NCBI GenBank assembly: GCA_016840645.1
Contig: JAEORY010000065.1
Location: 1-12,909, forward strand
Length of the DNA stretch: 12,909 nucleotides
From: Candidatus Borrarchaeota archaeon
GTDB taxonomy: Archaea > Asgardarchaeota > Sifarchaeia > Borrarchaeales > Borrarchaeaceae
Direction: 5' to 3'
Each line of letters starts with the position of its first letter. The first letter of the stretch is position 1. Below the pieces are notes generated by a model. It ran no database searches. It saw only the letters and a list, made by a program, of their open reading frames with translations, and was not told the DNA's origin. Made by a program: the position numbers and the translations under genes. Shown here piece after piece: positions 9,201 to 12,908 of the stretch.

Positions 9201-9388
9201 ACGTAGCAAAGCGGATGTCTAGATTCTACTTCTGCTTCAATTTCTAAGGTTCCAGAGACCGATTGGTTGTTTTGCGGATTGAACACATTTATTTGGGGGG
9301 GCATTCCACTAACAACTACAAAAATCGCCATTCCACTTAGAAGCAGCACTAATGACAGAGTTACAATCCTAAGTTTTGTAAATCTCAT
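215..9388 (-). CDS. Giant Ig-repeat surface protein with one TM helix and a TPR / zinc-ribbon / RING-like / winged-helix cytoplasmic tail
   Basis: Probable cell-surface adhesin or receptor-like protein, about 3,057 residues from the ATG at 9388; I recognise no named family. Residues 1-28 form a signal peptide (KLR, then a long hydrophobic core). Ig-like domains fill about 29-590, twelve near-identical repeats 592-1909, and seven more Ig-like domains 1910-2560. A Gly/Ser/Asp linker (2560-2584), a macroglobulin/invasin-like beta domain (2585-2687) and a TM helix (about 2693-2712, then SRKRRR) follow. The cytoplasmic part has TPR-like helices (about 2718-2905), a zinc ribbon (Cys 2910, 2913, 2924, 2927), a RING/PHD-like finger (Cys 2934, 2937, 2950, 2953, His 2958, Cys 2972, 2975) and a winged helix (about 2988-3048). 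No enzyme domain is visible. The start was chosen for its ATG, an AGGA five bases upstream and the clean signal peptide; the frame stays open to a TTG at 9631, adding 81 residues. Membrane topology is inferred. Confidence 0.88.
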   Translation of the reverse strand: MRFTKLRIVTLSLVLLLSGMAIFVVVSGMPPQINVFNPQNNQSVSGTLEIEAEVESRHPLCYVKVSFDEGVSWSLMEQEDGDDYFGKYAFTWNTNSLSDGDQKILVKTLDTFGRSDLCDVNVKIKNSDNSYLLYSGLLDVSSFISQSLQDTQDTQSSIINPADEVEETPIELEWADPLNNSFHYNTLWVAIDCIDPDSVIDTIWYRVINETSGAEGSIVIDNTILESPTYATELNISNWEDGSLYQIEAFGNTTSGVTCALSDEEAIFFSVDILRASFSHNPATQRVPNVPIPDEDIRINATISNNLDIDTVILVYSINGDWTTHNDSTIMTSHYGDNIYSGTIPGQDAKVYIEYYFYYNTTLGVHAVNDNIGQYYSFIVDPVNIDYISPPENNSWVSGLQIFDWDLSSTPGDLDYYIIYRNGTIIDEGTLSGGQSDSVSISDDTTLLLDGFCYNYTLWVNNTTPVSNSSSTFVYVDNQNPNLVFEQSSAYMNSTVIDFGVTSTLNISVQATDGISGVDTIIISHNATGTWQNYTMPANGTTNFYFNITDVSSISLGNIFMWLFYANDTAGVWQIQDNGGANYSIVIADLSGPDLIHTNDTSYLNDTTPQTSDIIVRFNATVSDNVGVESVFLCANATGSFANYTAVQDGDTWYYDLDIASVRAGEIIQYYWFANDTNAINPTRYDNGGSYWWFGYFVDDESPQLTHANDSNYLNDTTPETGDAVIRINATVTDNEGVESVFLCANATGTFTNYTALQDGDTWYYDLDIASVRAGEIIQYYWFVNDTNVANPTRFDNAGLYWWFGYFVDNVPPVIVHNQGTDVNDSILTTSDTKVRINATVTDDENVVSVFLCENSTSVYLNRTMIQDGNIWYYDLDISGLSAGTIINYYFYANDSVLNPRREDNTGNEWQLGPILDDEGPIIVHNQVSDVNDSVLTTSDTTVRINATVTDDESNVVSVFLCENSTSIYINQTMTQDGNVWYYDLDISGLSAGTIISYFFYANDSVPNQTREDNGGTEWQLSAIFDDEPPQLVHVNDSSYLNDTTPTTSDKTVRFNATVTDNEGIDSVFLCANVTGVFANYTAIQDGATTTWYFDLDVSNVRAGEIIQYFWYVNDTNSVNPTRFDNTGLYWWFGYFVDDKPPVITHDQITDVNDSILTISDTKVRINATVTDNENVVSVFLCENSTSIYINRTMIQDGNTWYYDLDISGLSAGIFINYFFFANDSVPNQTREDNGGNEWQIGPIYDDTTPLIFHSPVTDTNDSLLTTSDTTVRINATIIDNEGVIAAFLCENSTSVYVNRTMVQDGDVWYYDLDISGLGAGTIISYFFFANDSVPNQTREDNGGIEWQFDAIADDEPPIITHSQITDVNDSVLTTSDTIVRINATVSDNENVVSVFLCENSTSIYINQTMIQDGNTWYYDLDISGLSAGTIISYFFFANDSVPNQTREDNGGNEWQLNAIIDDESPQLVHLNDTSYLNDTDPQTSDTVVRFNATVTDNEGIDSVFLCANVTGAFANYTASQDGATTTWYVDLDVSSVGAGKIIQYYWFVNDTNAANPTRFDNTGLYWWFGYFVDNEPPQLIHANDSNYLNDTSPETSDTVVRFNATVTDNEGIDSVFLCANVTGAFANYTATQDGITTTWYFDLDVSSVGAGKIIQYYWYVNDTNAVNPTRFDNTGLYWWFGYFVDDEPPVIAHNLGTDVNDSVLTTSDTTVRINATVTDNENVVSVFLCENSTSTYINRTMTKDGDVWYYDLDISGLSAGTIISYFFYANDSVPNQIREDNAGNEWQLNAIIDDEPPQLVHVNDSNYLTDTTPQTSDNVVRFNATVTDNEGIESVFLCANVTGSFANYTALQDGITTTWYVDLDVSTVHMDESIRYYWYANDSNAANPSVFDNAGLYWWFGPFNDDEPPNLSYTGPQNGSWVTSAVNLYWTVIDEEAGVDRWELWRNDTLENSASGPIINFLYIWDELEEGKWYNFTLWANDTLGYERTLYIRLGVDSLPPTITLESPVNNSYVEHNDIIDLDVQDNFSGLNLTWYNWNGGTNTTFSAPWQIIIPVTLLEGPNYLYIFANDTNSNFNSTVYVFVVDNLFPAVTEPWTQFTNNTSTNADSLTVDIDYSDAYFDYAWFRVVNSTDLSIVQGDTNYTDPINRIIDISGYSDGVYRVDFWVNDTSGHTTYSYQFFEVDKTLPIITLNNPANNSLIEPGTKINLEIFDPNHPGGFQAFYNWDNAPLNETITDPSNDIPTAGMTEGIHDLYIYANDTAGNWAILHLQYDFDLNEPQVVLNSPNNDTTISGGTLIDLTISDLNLAIVLYNWDGTPNNTLLDPWDIQTTLSEGWHDLTIYANDSLGHTNTTYLRFYITYLPVINYIAPPANGSWVNNIKTLTWDCSDDTALSYYRVLVNGTKYDEGTLTGNIDSVNYNLDTTFPWVTGDILNITLWVNDTSNQFSVNTIFLRVDNTDPELPGGFQPQLSVSNPDDNDDVTITIPDPIDLSINAVYLNYTTDGQPQTSILMQYGNSYSGTIPAQDAGTDVVYFFHIFDSAGNDLIVTNATYAYTVAKSGGGGGGGGDGGGGSSGGSSGGGDGDTTPENRLYILLTLASSVFRQGAIIKISTNITDASEKGVEGVTVIINIGNKTWVTLEDLGGGIYETEIDTSNIDTATYLCIITAEKNGFVSASRSFVITIQPALPETELLVGMGGLLAVICLAGIVYSRKRRRLKSAETAREGRDYETAVRDFIKVGKIEEAAETCLVAESMYIDLAKLVEEKISLEKAVELWFNLGEKYRRVKSYVLAERAYRLAETYETAGKMYFDYAVELLMKKNFKEALNNVRKAVTLFTKAKDREKQSVAERYLTAITSLLTADESMEAGKYADASMVFSTLAKDYKDILPIEYLRSREAEAKMYERQTSCVKCGFVIPEEADECPNCGQKRVKCIICGLDIQSGEEYIRCPYCKVYGHKDLYLGYVRANDRCPNCKIELNENNVIKDKLDYQILDYIGDEDKKRVKFSEIAAEFGISAEEAESIIQILVDKNYLNGIFSKDKGEFVVVKIRTYSFEE
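1638..1711 (-). repeat. Low-complexity GGT/GGC tract encoding a Gly-rich linker
   Basis: On the plus strand this reads as CCACCACCG-type triplets. On the minus strand it encodes an uninterrupted run of eight Gly, then Gly/Asp/Ser mixtures. It sits between the long Ig-like stalk and the membrane-proximal beta domain, so it is probably a flexible hinge. Such triplet tracts are prone to slippage, so length may vary between strains. Confidence 0.85.
1719..2306 (-). other. C-terminal flanking domain pair before the Gly-rich linker
   Basis: In protein order, the first domain (about 2010-2306) has IAPPANGSWV, DEGTLTG and ITLWVNDT. The second (about 1719-2010) has YSGTIPAQDAGTDVVYFF. These match the N-terminal pair at 7960-8565 in reverse order. 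The similarity is read directly from the translation; shared ancestry is an inference. Confidence 0.6.
3661..7616 (-). repeat. Twelve-unit tandem repeat array of two subtypes inside the giant gene
   Basis: Twelve in-frame units of about 320-336 bp encode beta-sandwich-like repeats of about 107-112 residues. In protein order, approximate + coordinates and subtype are: 7288-7616 A, 6958-7285 A, 6635-6955 B, 6308-6628 B, 5970-6300 A, 5646-5965 B, 5325-5640 B, 4998-5320 B, 4661-4993 A, 4326-4660 A, 3999-4325 B, 3665-3998 A. Type A has YLNDTTP near its start, FLCAN-x-TG in the middle and GLYWWFGYFVD at its end. Type B has DVNDS-x-LTTSD, FLCENSTS and FFYANDSVPNQTRED. Every unit has one Cys and about six N-x-S/T sequons. 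DNA identity between units is high: units at about 5020 and 5671 share roughly 48 identical bases. Confidence 0.93.
7620..7955 (-). repeat. Degenerate extra unit at the N-terminal edge of the array
   Basis: This stretch encodes a domain that keeps the type A landmarks in weaker form: NATGTWQNYTM resembles the NATGTFTNYTA of neighbouring units, and YANDT followed by QDNGG resembles their FANDT...DNGG. It lacks the conserved FLC cysteine; HN replaces CAN before the sequon. It is best read as an older, diverged copy of the same domain beside the recently amplified block. Confidence 0.6.
7960..8565 (-). other. N-terminal flanking domain pair that mirrors the pair at the far end of the stalk
   Basis: Two Ig-like domains are encoded here. 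In protein order, the first (about 8243-8565) contains YSGTIPGQDAKVYIEYYF. The second (about 7960-8240) contains ISPPENNSWV, then DEGTLSGG, then YTLWVNNT. Closely similar domains occur at 1719-2306 in the opposite order, so the ectodomain is bookended by matching domain types. Confidence 0.6.
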
Positions 9389-9397
9389 TTTTTTCCT
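9386..9397 (-). promoter_or_regulatory. Shine-Dalgarno-like AGGA and preferred start of the giant gene
   Basis: AGGA (9394-9397) lies five bases upstream of the ATG at 9388-9386. It precedes the only start that gives a canonical signal peptide. None of the upstream in-frame candidates (TTG 9631, ATG 9613, ATG 9592, and two ATGs near residues 39-41 of the long frame) has a well-spaced purine-rich motif. The motif is short, so this supports the start but does not prove it. Confidence 0.45.
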
Positions 9398-9631
9398 ATG
9401 TTTTAGACGAAAACGTTGGAATGAATGATTAAATGAATGTAAAAAACCTATGGCGACAGAGGGGGCAATAATCCAACAAGCTAATGAGAGAATTGGGAAA
9501 TAAGTTAACATTTTCATTATTGAAGGGCTTAAACTAAATGATGATGGCAAAAGACAAATTAAAAAATACTTTACCAGCCAATATGATCCCATCTCCAAAT
9601 GTGAGGGATCCATCTGTAAAAGAGTTATCAA
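9389..9631 (-). other. Open in-frame extension of the giant gene: alternative N-terminus or leader
   Basis: The reading frame of the giant gene continues upstream of the preferred ATG to a TTG at 9631; the first in-frame stop (TGA) is at 9671-9673. The translated 81 residues hold two hydrophobic stretches (around WLVKYFLICLLPSS and FPILSLACWIIAPSVAIGFL) followed by basic RFRLKHRKK. This resembles a two-helix membrane anchor rather than random AT-rich sequence. If translated, the protein would begin with two or three membrane segments. If not, it is a 5' leader or the eroded end of another membrane gene. Confidence 0.4.
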
Positions 9632-9702
9632 GTCATGCCCCCAATATAAACTAAAGCGCTTTAATTTCTTTCAGTTCGACTTTTCTCTCTTCTCAAAGAC
9701 TT

Positions 9703-9714
9703 TATTTATATAAT
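9703..9714 (-). promoter_or_regulatory. TATA-box candidate for the giant gene
   Basis: The minus strand reads TTATATAAATAA here, a good archaeal TATA-box match. With the usual spacing of about 25 bases, transcription would start near 9680. That gives a leader of about 50 bases to the TTG at 9631, or about 290 bases to the ATG at 9388. The distance favours, but does not prove, use of the upstream start. Confidence 0.45.
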
Positions 9715-9750
9715 TATGTTTTTTATAAAAATACATCAAAAACTTGAGCC

Positions 9751-9759
9751 AAAAAAAAA
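9751..9759 (-). terminator. T9 tract downstream of the transposon relic
   Basis: Nine consecutive T on the minus strand lie just past the right end of the IS200/IS605 relic and just before the giant gene's TATA candidate. It could end a minus-strand transcript from the relic and insulate the giant gene's promoter. The call rests on the T-tract alone. Confidence 0.3.
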
Positions 9760-9794
9760 GATTTTATTTGACCTAGAGAAGTCAAATTATGACC

Positions 9795-9990
9795 TCTCAT
9801 CAACTAATTACTCTTGCTCCTCACGGATCAAGCCCCGTCCGAGAGGGCGGGGTAGTTGACGTTGAGTCACTTTAAGTGAACTACCACCCTACAATAGGCT
9901 GGCTTCCTGAATCATCCATTCCCCAACGGGACATGTCAAACAGGCTCGACGGGCAGTTCCTGCCCTGAACATGATGTGAATGTGAGAACT
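9795..9990 (-). ncRNA. Putative omega-RNA-like structured RNA at the relic's right end
   Basis: In TnpB systems the guide omegaRNA spans the tnpB 3' end and the element's right end. That whole interval is kept here and is rich in stems: GGGCAG/CTGCCC (9951-9956 with 9960-9965); a seven-base pairing of GGTAGTT with AACTACC (9879-9885 with 9851-9857) that encloses TCACTT/AAGTGA (9867-9872 with 9874-9879, sharing base 9879); and the terminal CCCCG-rich hairpin (9833-9852). The guide would be whatever follows the right end, below about 9790. Whether it is transcribed cannot be seen from sequence. Confidence 0.4.
9833..9852 (-). repeat. Right-end hairpin of the IS200/IS605 relic
   Basis: CCCCGTCC (9833-9840) and GGGCGGGG (9845-9852) form an eight-base stem with a four-base loop. 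On the plus strand one pair is G-T; on the minus strand it becomes an A-C mismatch. The surrounding minus-strand context, CAACTA before and CTTG after, matches the usual right-end layout of IS1341-type elements. Confidence 0.65.
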
Positions 9991-10000
9991 GGCGCGTGTT
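9889..10000 (-). pseudogene. tnpB: 3' remnant of tnpB (IS605-family TnpB C-terminus)
   Basis: One minus-strand frame reads FRAGTARRACLTC, four more residues, then EWMIQEASLL and a TAG stop at 9891-9889. The RAGTAR...C start and QEA-x-x-L end resemble the C-terminal tails of many IS1341-type TnpB proteins, which often read RAGTARINACGD and finish in QEA or similar. The frame is open only about 35-40 codons before an in-frame TGA. The RuvC domain and zinc finger are absent, so no functional nuclease is encoded. The assignment rests on my recall of family tails; a profile search would settle it. Confidence 0.55.
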
Positions 10001-10081
10001 ACCTCAGCTCATTTCTACTTATGATCTATGCAAAACCGTATTTAAAGGTTAGGGAGTATCGTGAAAGTGAACAACGTAACG

Positions 10082-10108
10082 TAATTCATCCCTCAACAAG
10101 TTGAAGGG
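10082..10108 (-). repeat. Left-end hairpin of the IS200/IS605 relic
   Basis: CCCTCAA (10090-10096) pairs with TTGAAGGG (10101-10108) around a CAAG loop, with one bulged A. Next to it the minus strand reads GGGATGAATTA. A short imperfect hairpin followed by GATGAATT is a common IS200/IS605 left-end arrangement, where TnpA would recognise it as single-stranded DNA. Confidence 0.6.
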
Positions 10109-10217
10109 TCTTCCTGCGAAATTAAATAAATAAGAATTAGCTATAATCAAAAGATAAGATATAATAAATTAAATGGCGCTATAGAAAGAGGGAGATAATT
10201 TCATATTAAAATCTACT

Positions 10218-10225
10218 ATTTTATG
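10218..10225 (+). promoter_or_regulatory. TATA-box candidate for the TPR protein gene
   Basis: ATTTTATG sits about 38 bases upstream of the ATG at 10260. A start about 26 bases downstream would fall near 10248, giving a leader of about 10 bases. That would make this a nearly leaderless mRNA, which fits the absence of a Shine-Dalgarno sequence before the ATG. Other AT-rich stretches nearby (10150-10175) could serve instead. Confidence 0.33.
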
Positions 10226-10259
10226 ATAAGTTTCGACAAGACGGTTGTAGTGAATACAA

Positions 10260-12488
10260 ATGGGGATTCTCGGTAAATTCAAGAGATTCATTCAACAATC
10301 TAAGGACAAATCCACCACAGATTTGTTTAATAATCTACTAACCGTCCTTTCGAATCCTGAAGATGAGTTTGTCTATGTCAGGACATTATCTTTAGTGGAT
10401 GAGAGTCACCCAGATCCAATTAAAGATTCAATTGTCGAGAATCTAAAACTACACTTGAAAGTCATAAGCGGCGAAGTTGAGCAAGAGGAAATTTTAGATG
10501 TTCTTTTTCAACTTAGCCAATCATGGGATTTACTTTCATATGACTTGGATAACAAAGGAATGCATAAAGAAGCAAAAATTGCAGAAATGTTTAAACATCT
10601 TACAGCAAATGTTATTGAGGTTCTAACACTCCAAAAAAATACTCCATTCCGCTTAGCCAGATGTGCAGAAATTGCTGAAGAATTTTTTGAAAAGGATCTT
10701 TTGAAAAGTTTCTGTTACACAACCGGAGTTTCTTTTCTTCAGTTTTCATCTCTAGTCAATGATGATATTACCAAAAAGAACTTCTTAGAAGAAGCAACTC
10801 ACTATCACAAACTTGCTATAAGCCTATCTGAAGATATTGATGAAGCCTATGCACTGAACTCTAATAGCCTTGGAATCATTTTTCTTCAATTAAGCGAATT
10901 AGAGATGGATAAAACCAAAAAAAGAGATCTTGTACAGGACGCAATTAAAAGTCTTAAAGAAGCGCTAGATGCAGTACTATTACTTTCCGATATAGAAAAA
11001 ATCGAAGATTTCTCACTTTCAGTCGTCCATGCTTATACAAAACTTATTGCCCTTGATGTGAATCTAAATATAAAGAAAGAAGCTTATCAGGAAATGATTA
11101 AGTATTATCACAAAGCTCTTGATATTGCACAAGAAAAAAACAAAGTAAGCGAACAAATAGAATATGACTATTCTATAGGGTCAATTTTTCTCTATTTAGC
11201 AGGCATTGAAGCAGATATAAAGAAAAGAACTGGGTATATATCCGAAGCTGAGTTGTATTTTCAGAGAGTTACCGAAATTGCTCAGAAGAATAAACATCTT
11301 GAAGGACTTCAAGATTATCTCAAAGGTCTGGAAGAGTTTGGCTATTCCTTGTTTTTAGAAATCGTCGAAACTGAGCCTACTATTGAAGGAAAGAAAATTT
11401 TGCTCGAAAAACTCATTCGAATCCGAGAAAACACATTTCAAGTCAATTCAGAGTTAAAACCAAGTAACAAAAGAGAATTACTGCAAGAAAGTAAGACAAT
11501 TAGTGAAATGTACGAAAAACTGACTAATATGTACTTAAACCTTAGTGCTAAGAGCATGATGCTAAGAAAGGCAGTAAGATTTCAGTCAAAATCGTTAGAA
11601 TATTCTCTGAGTTTGAAAGACATAACTGAAGTTAGAAATAGAAGTAATGCTCTTTCAACTCAATTAGAGTGGTTGATAACAGTAGAATCAGATATTTCAG
11701 TAATGCAAGATCTTTTGATGAGCGCTTTTAAAATATTTCAAAACCTTCTGAAAATAATTAACGCAATAAATGATGAAATTGTAGAAGAAGTTAGTTACTG
11801 TACTTTAGCATTGCTTTTAAGCGTATTTGCTGAAAATGAGCCAGATTCTAAAGAAAAAAACTCTAAATTAACTAGCGCCTTGAACTTTTCCTCTGAAGGA
11901 TTGAAGAAAGCGATAGAAAACAAAAATGCACAAGGAATTGCGCGCAATTACTATGTAATGGGAATCATTTTAACCAATATTTTATCTTACACTGATCGGC
12001 AACAAAAAGAAAATCTCTACATCAAGGCAAAAAACTGTCTCTATGAGTCATTAAAACTATCTTTTTCGATGAAGGATGATAATCTTTCGAAAAAATGCTA
12101 TAAAGTTCTCGGTAGATTGTCAATGAGTTTCAGCAAAGTGTCTGAGGGTCAAGAAAAAATTGAAATCATGGAAGAAGCTTTAGGTTACTGGGATAAGGCA
12201 TTAGAAATAGCATTGAAATTGAATGATTTCGTTTCATTACCTCTGTACTCATTTGCAGCAGGGAAATGCTGGTTCGAGTATTCTAAGTTAGAAAACGACC
12301 CTAGAATACAGAGTAATTTTTGTTCAAATGCCTTACAAAAATTTGATGAGACGATCAAATATAGTAGAAGGTTGGGAAATACTGATATGATGCTTAAAGC
12401 CAGTGAAAATATGTTAGATGTAATGGCTTTTGAAAATAAGTTGTTATTAGAGACTAAAACTCAGATTCGAACCTTTAAAATAGATTAA
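10260..12488 (+). CDS. TPR-like all-helical repeat protein, 742 residues
   Basis: Cytoplasmic protein with no signal peptide or TM helix, probably a scaffold for protein-protein contacts; partner unknown. After an N-terminal region of about 160 residues, about eleven helical-hairpin units follow with a period near 50 residues. Several begin with a basic stretch (KKN, KKR, IKK, SKEKN), then an amphipathic helix such as AIKSLKEALDA or MIKYYHKALDIA, then a second helix that often ends in L-E-x-D or similar (SELEMD, AGIEAD, SKLEND). This is longer than the canonical 34-residue TPR, so it is TPR-like with longer helices. No zinc, nucleotide-binding or catalytic motif is visible. The start is supported by an in-frame TGA two codons upstream (10251-10253); there is no clear Shine-Dalgarno. 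It is divergent from the giant gene, whose cytoplasmic part also has TPR-like helices. Confidence 0.9.
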   Translation: MGILGKFKRFIQQSKDKSTTDLFNNLLTVLSNPEDEFVYVRTLSLVDESHPDPIKDSIVENLKLHLKVISGEVEQEEILDVLFQLSQSWDLLSYDLDNKGMHKEAKIAEMFKHLTANVIEVLTLQKNTPFRLARCAEIAEEFFEKDLLKSFCYTTGVSFLQFSSLVNDDITKKNFLEEATHYHKLAISLSEDIDEAYALNSNSLGIIFLQLSELEMDKTKKRDLVQDAIKSLKEALDAVLLLSDIEKIEDFSLSVVHAYTKLIALDVNLNIKKEAYQEMIKYYHKALDIAQEKNKVSEQIEYDYSIGSIFLYLAGIEADIKKRTGYISEAELYFQRVTEIAQKNKHLEGLQDYLKGLEEFGYSLFLEIVETEPTIEGKKILLEKLIRIRENTFQVNSELKPSNKRELLQESKTISEMYEKLTNMYLNLSAKSMMLRKAVRFQSKSLEYSLSLKDITEVRNRSNALSTQLEWLITVESDISVMQDLLMSAFKIFQNLLKIINAINDEIVEEVSYCTLALLLSVFAENEPDSKEKNSKLTSALNFSSEGLKKAIENKNAQGIARNYYVMGIILTNILSYTDRQQKENLYIKAKNCLYESLKLSFSMKDDNLSKKCYKVLGRLSMSFSKVSEGQEKIEIMEEALGYWDKALEIALKLNDFVSLPLYSFAAGKCWFEYSKLENDPRIQSNFCSNALQKFDETIKYSRRLGNTDMMLKASENMLDVMAFENKLLLETKTQIRTFKID

Positions 12489-12544
12489 TGAACTATTCTT
12501 CTTAGAAGTAAGTGGTTTACGCAACCATATTAGAAAAAAAATCT

Positions 12545-12590
12545 ATTTTTTGATTACTGCTCTATACTGTTCAAGCAGCAATCAAAAAAT
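12545..12590. terminator. Bidirectional hairpin terminator between convergent genes
   Basis: A 17-base arm (12545-12561) and its near-perfect inverted copy (12574-12590) match at 16 of 17 positions around a 12-base loop. The outer part of each arm is A/T-rich, so either strand gives a stem followed by T residues. On the minus strand a further run of eight T follows at 12534-12541. It sits between the plus-strand TPR gene and the minus-strand small gene, as expected for a shared terminator. The single difference is G-T in the minus-strand RNA and A-C in the plus-strand RNA, so folding is slightly better for the minus-strand transcript. Confidence 0.7.
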
Positions 12591-12595
12591 CTGTT

Positions 12596-12793
12596 TCATG
12601 TGTAAAGTTGTTCGGGAGGTTTATTTACTCCAAAAATTCTGATAAATTCTTTATGCACGTAGAGTGGCTTAAATTCATACATTATCAGATTCCAATCGAT
12701 CATTTCTCTAATGAAATATTTCATTTCAAGTTTAAATGAAATATCATCGTCCTCAAACCATCTTATATATGGCGCTGGGGGCAAAGAAATCAT
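12596..12793 (-). CDS. Small hypothetical protein, 65 residues
   Basis: I do not recognise this protein. It is rich in aromatic residues (WFEDDD, MKYF, DWNL, MYEF) and has no signal peptide, no TM helix, no Cys and no metal motif. The start is well supported: AGGTGATG lies four bases upstream of the ATG at 12793 (GGTG core about seven bases away), the strongest Shine-Dalgarno in the window. The gene ends just inside the hairpin terminator at 12545-12590. A possible gene end upstream (12861-12908, same strand) suggests it is the last gene of a short operon. Confidence 0.65.
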   Translation of the reverse strand: MISLPPAPYIRWFEDDDISFKLEMKYFIREMIDWNLIMYEFKPLYVHKEFIRIFGVNKPPEQLYT

Positions 12794-12797
12794 TTTT

Positions 12798-12805
12798 CAT
12801 CACCT
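12798..12805 (-). promoter_or_regulatory. Strong Shine-Dalgarno for the 65-residue gene
   Basis: AGGTGATG matches the anti-Shine-Dalgarno end of archaeal 16S rRNA over GGTGAT and sits at good distance from the ATG at 12793. It contrasts with the weak or absent motifs before the two large genes, and it fits translation from the interior of a polycistronic message. Confidence 0.65.
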
Positions 12806-12860
12806 TCATTGTTTAAATTGCTTGAAATTGATATAAGTTGATATTAGTTGGATTGCAATA

Positions 12861-12908
12861 TTATCTAATCATCATTTTTTCGAATTCTTCCATTTTATCT
12901 AATAAAGT
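12861..12908 (-). CDS. Possible C-terminal end of a gene entering from the right edge
   Basis: From the right edge, one minus-strand frame is open for 15 codons and ends in LLDKMEEFEKMMIR and TAA (12863-12861). The charged, helical look resembles a real protein tail, and it lies 67 bases upstream of the 65-residue gene on the same strand. With so few codons this could be chance; no function can be assigned. Confidence 0.35.
   Translation of the reverse strand, partial: TLLDKMEEFEKMMIR

Larger units (their letters stand above)
9790..10119 (-). mobile_element. Non-autonomous IS200/IS605 (IS1341-type) element relic, tnpB mostly deleted
   Basis: A GC-rich island of about 330 bp stands out from its AT-rich surroundings. 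On the minus strand it starts with a left-end-like hairpin followed by GATGAATTA (10082-10108), then a TATA-like TTTAAATA (about 10039-10047). It ends with a tnpB-like C-terminal tail (stop at 9889-9891) and a right-end motif, CAACTACCCCGCCC, forming a GC-rich hairpin (9833-9852) and running into GGGGCTTG. Subterminal hairpins and this end layout are typical of IS200/IS605 elements. Neither tnpA nor the body of tnpB is present, so it resembles a MITE/PATE. The exact ends are uncertain because these elements make no target duplication or terminal inverted repeats. Confidence 0.72.
9632..10259. other. Intergenic region between the divergent giant and TPR genes
   Basis: This 628-base gap holds, left to right, the TATA candidate of the giant gene (9703-9714), a T9 tract on the minus strand, the GC-rich IS200/IS605 relic (about 9790-10119), and an AT-rich stretch with a TATA-like element for the TPR gene (10218-10225). 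I find no tRNA, rRNA, CRISPR array or intact gene. Confidence 0.6.

Noticed and set aside
9790..10119. GC-rich island as RNase P RNA, SRP RNA or a tRNA cluster
   Set aside because: I see no SRP helix 8 motif, no RNase P conserved cores and no tRNA T-loop or anticodon arm; the hairpins and tnpB-like tail fit an IS200/IS605 relic better.
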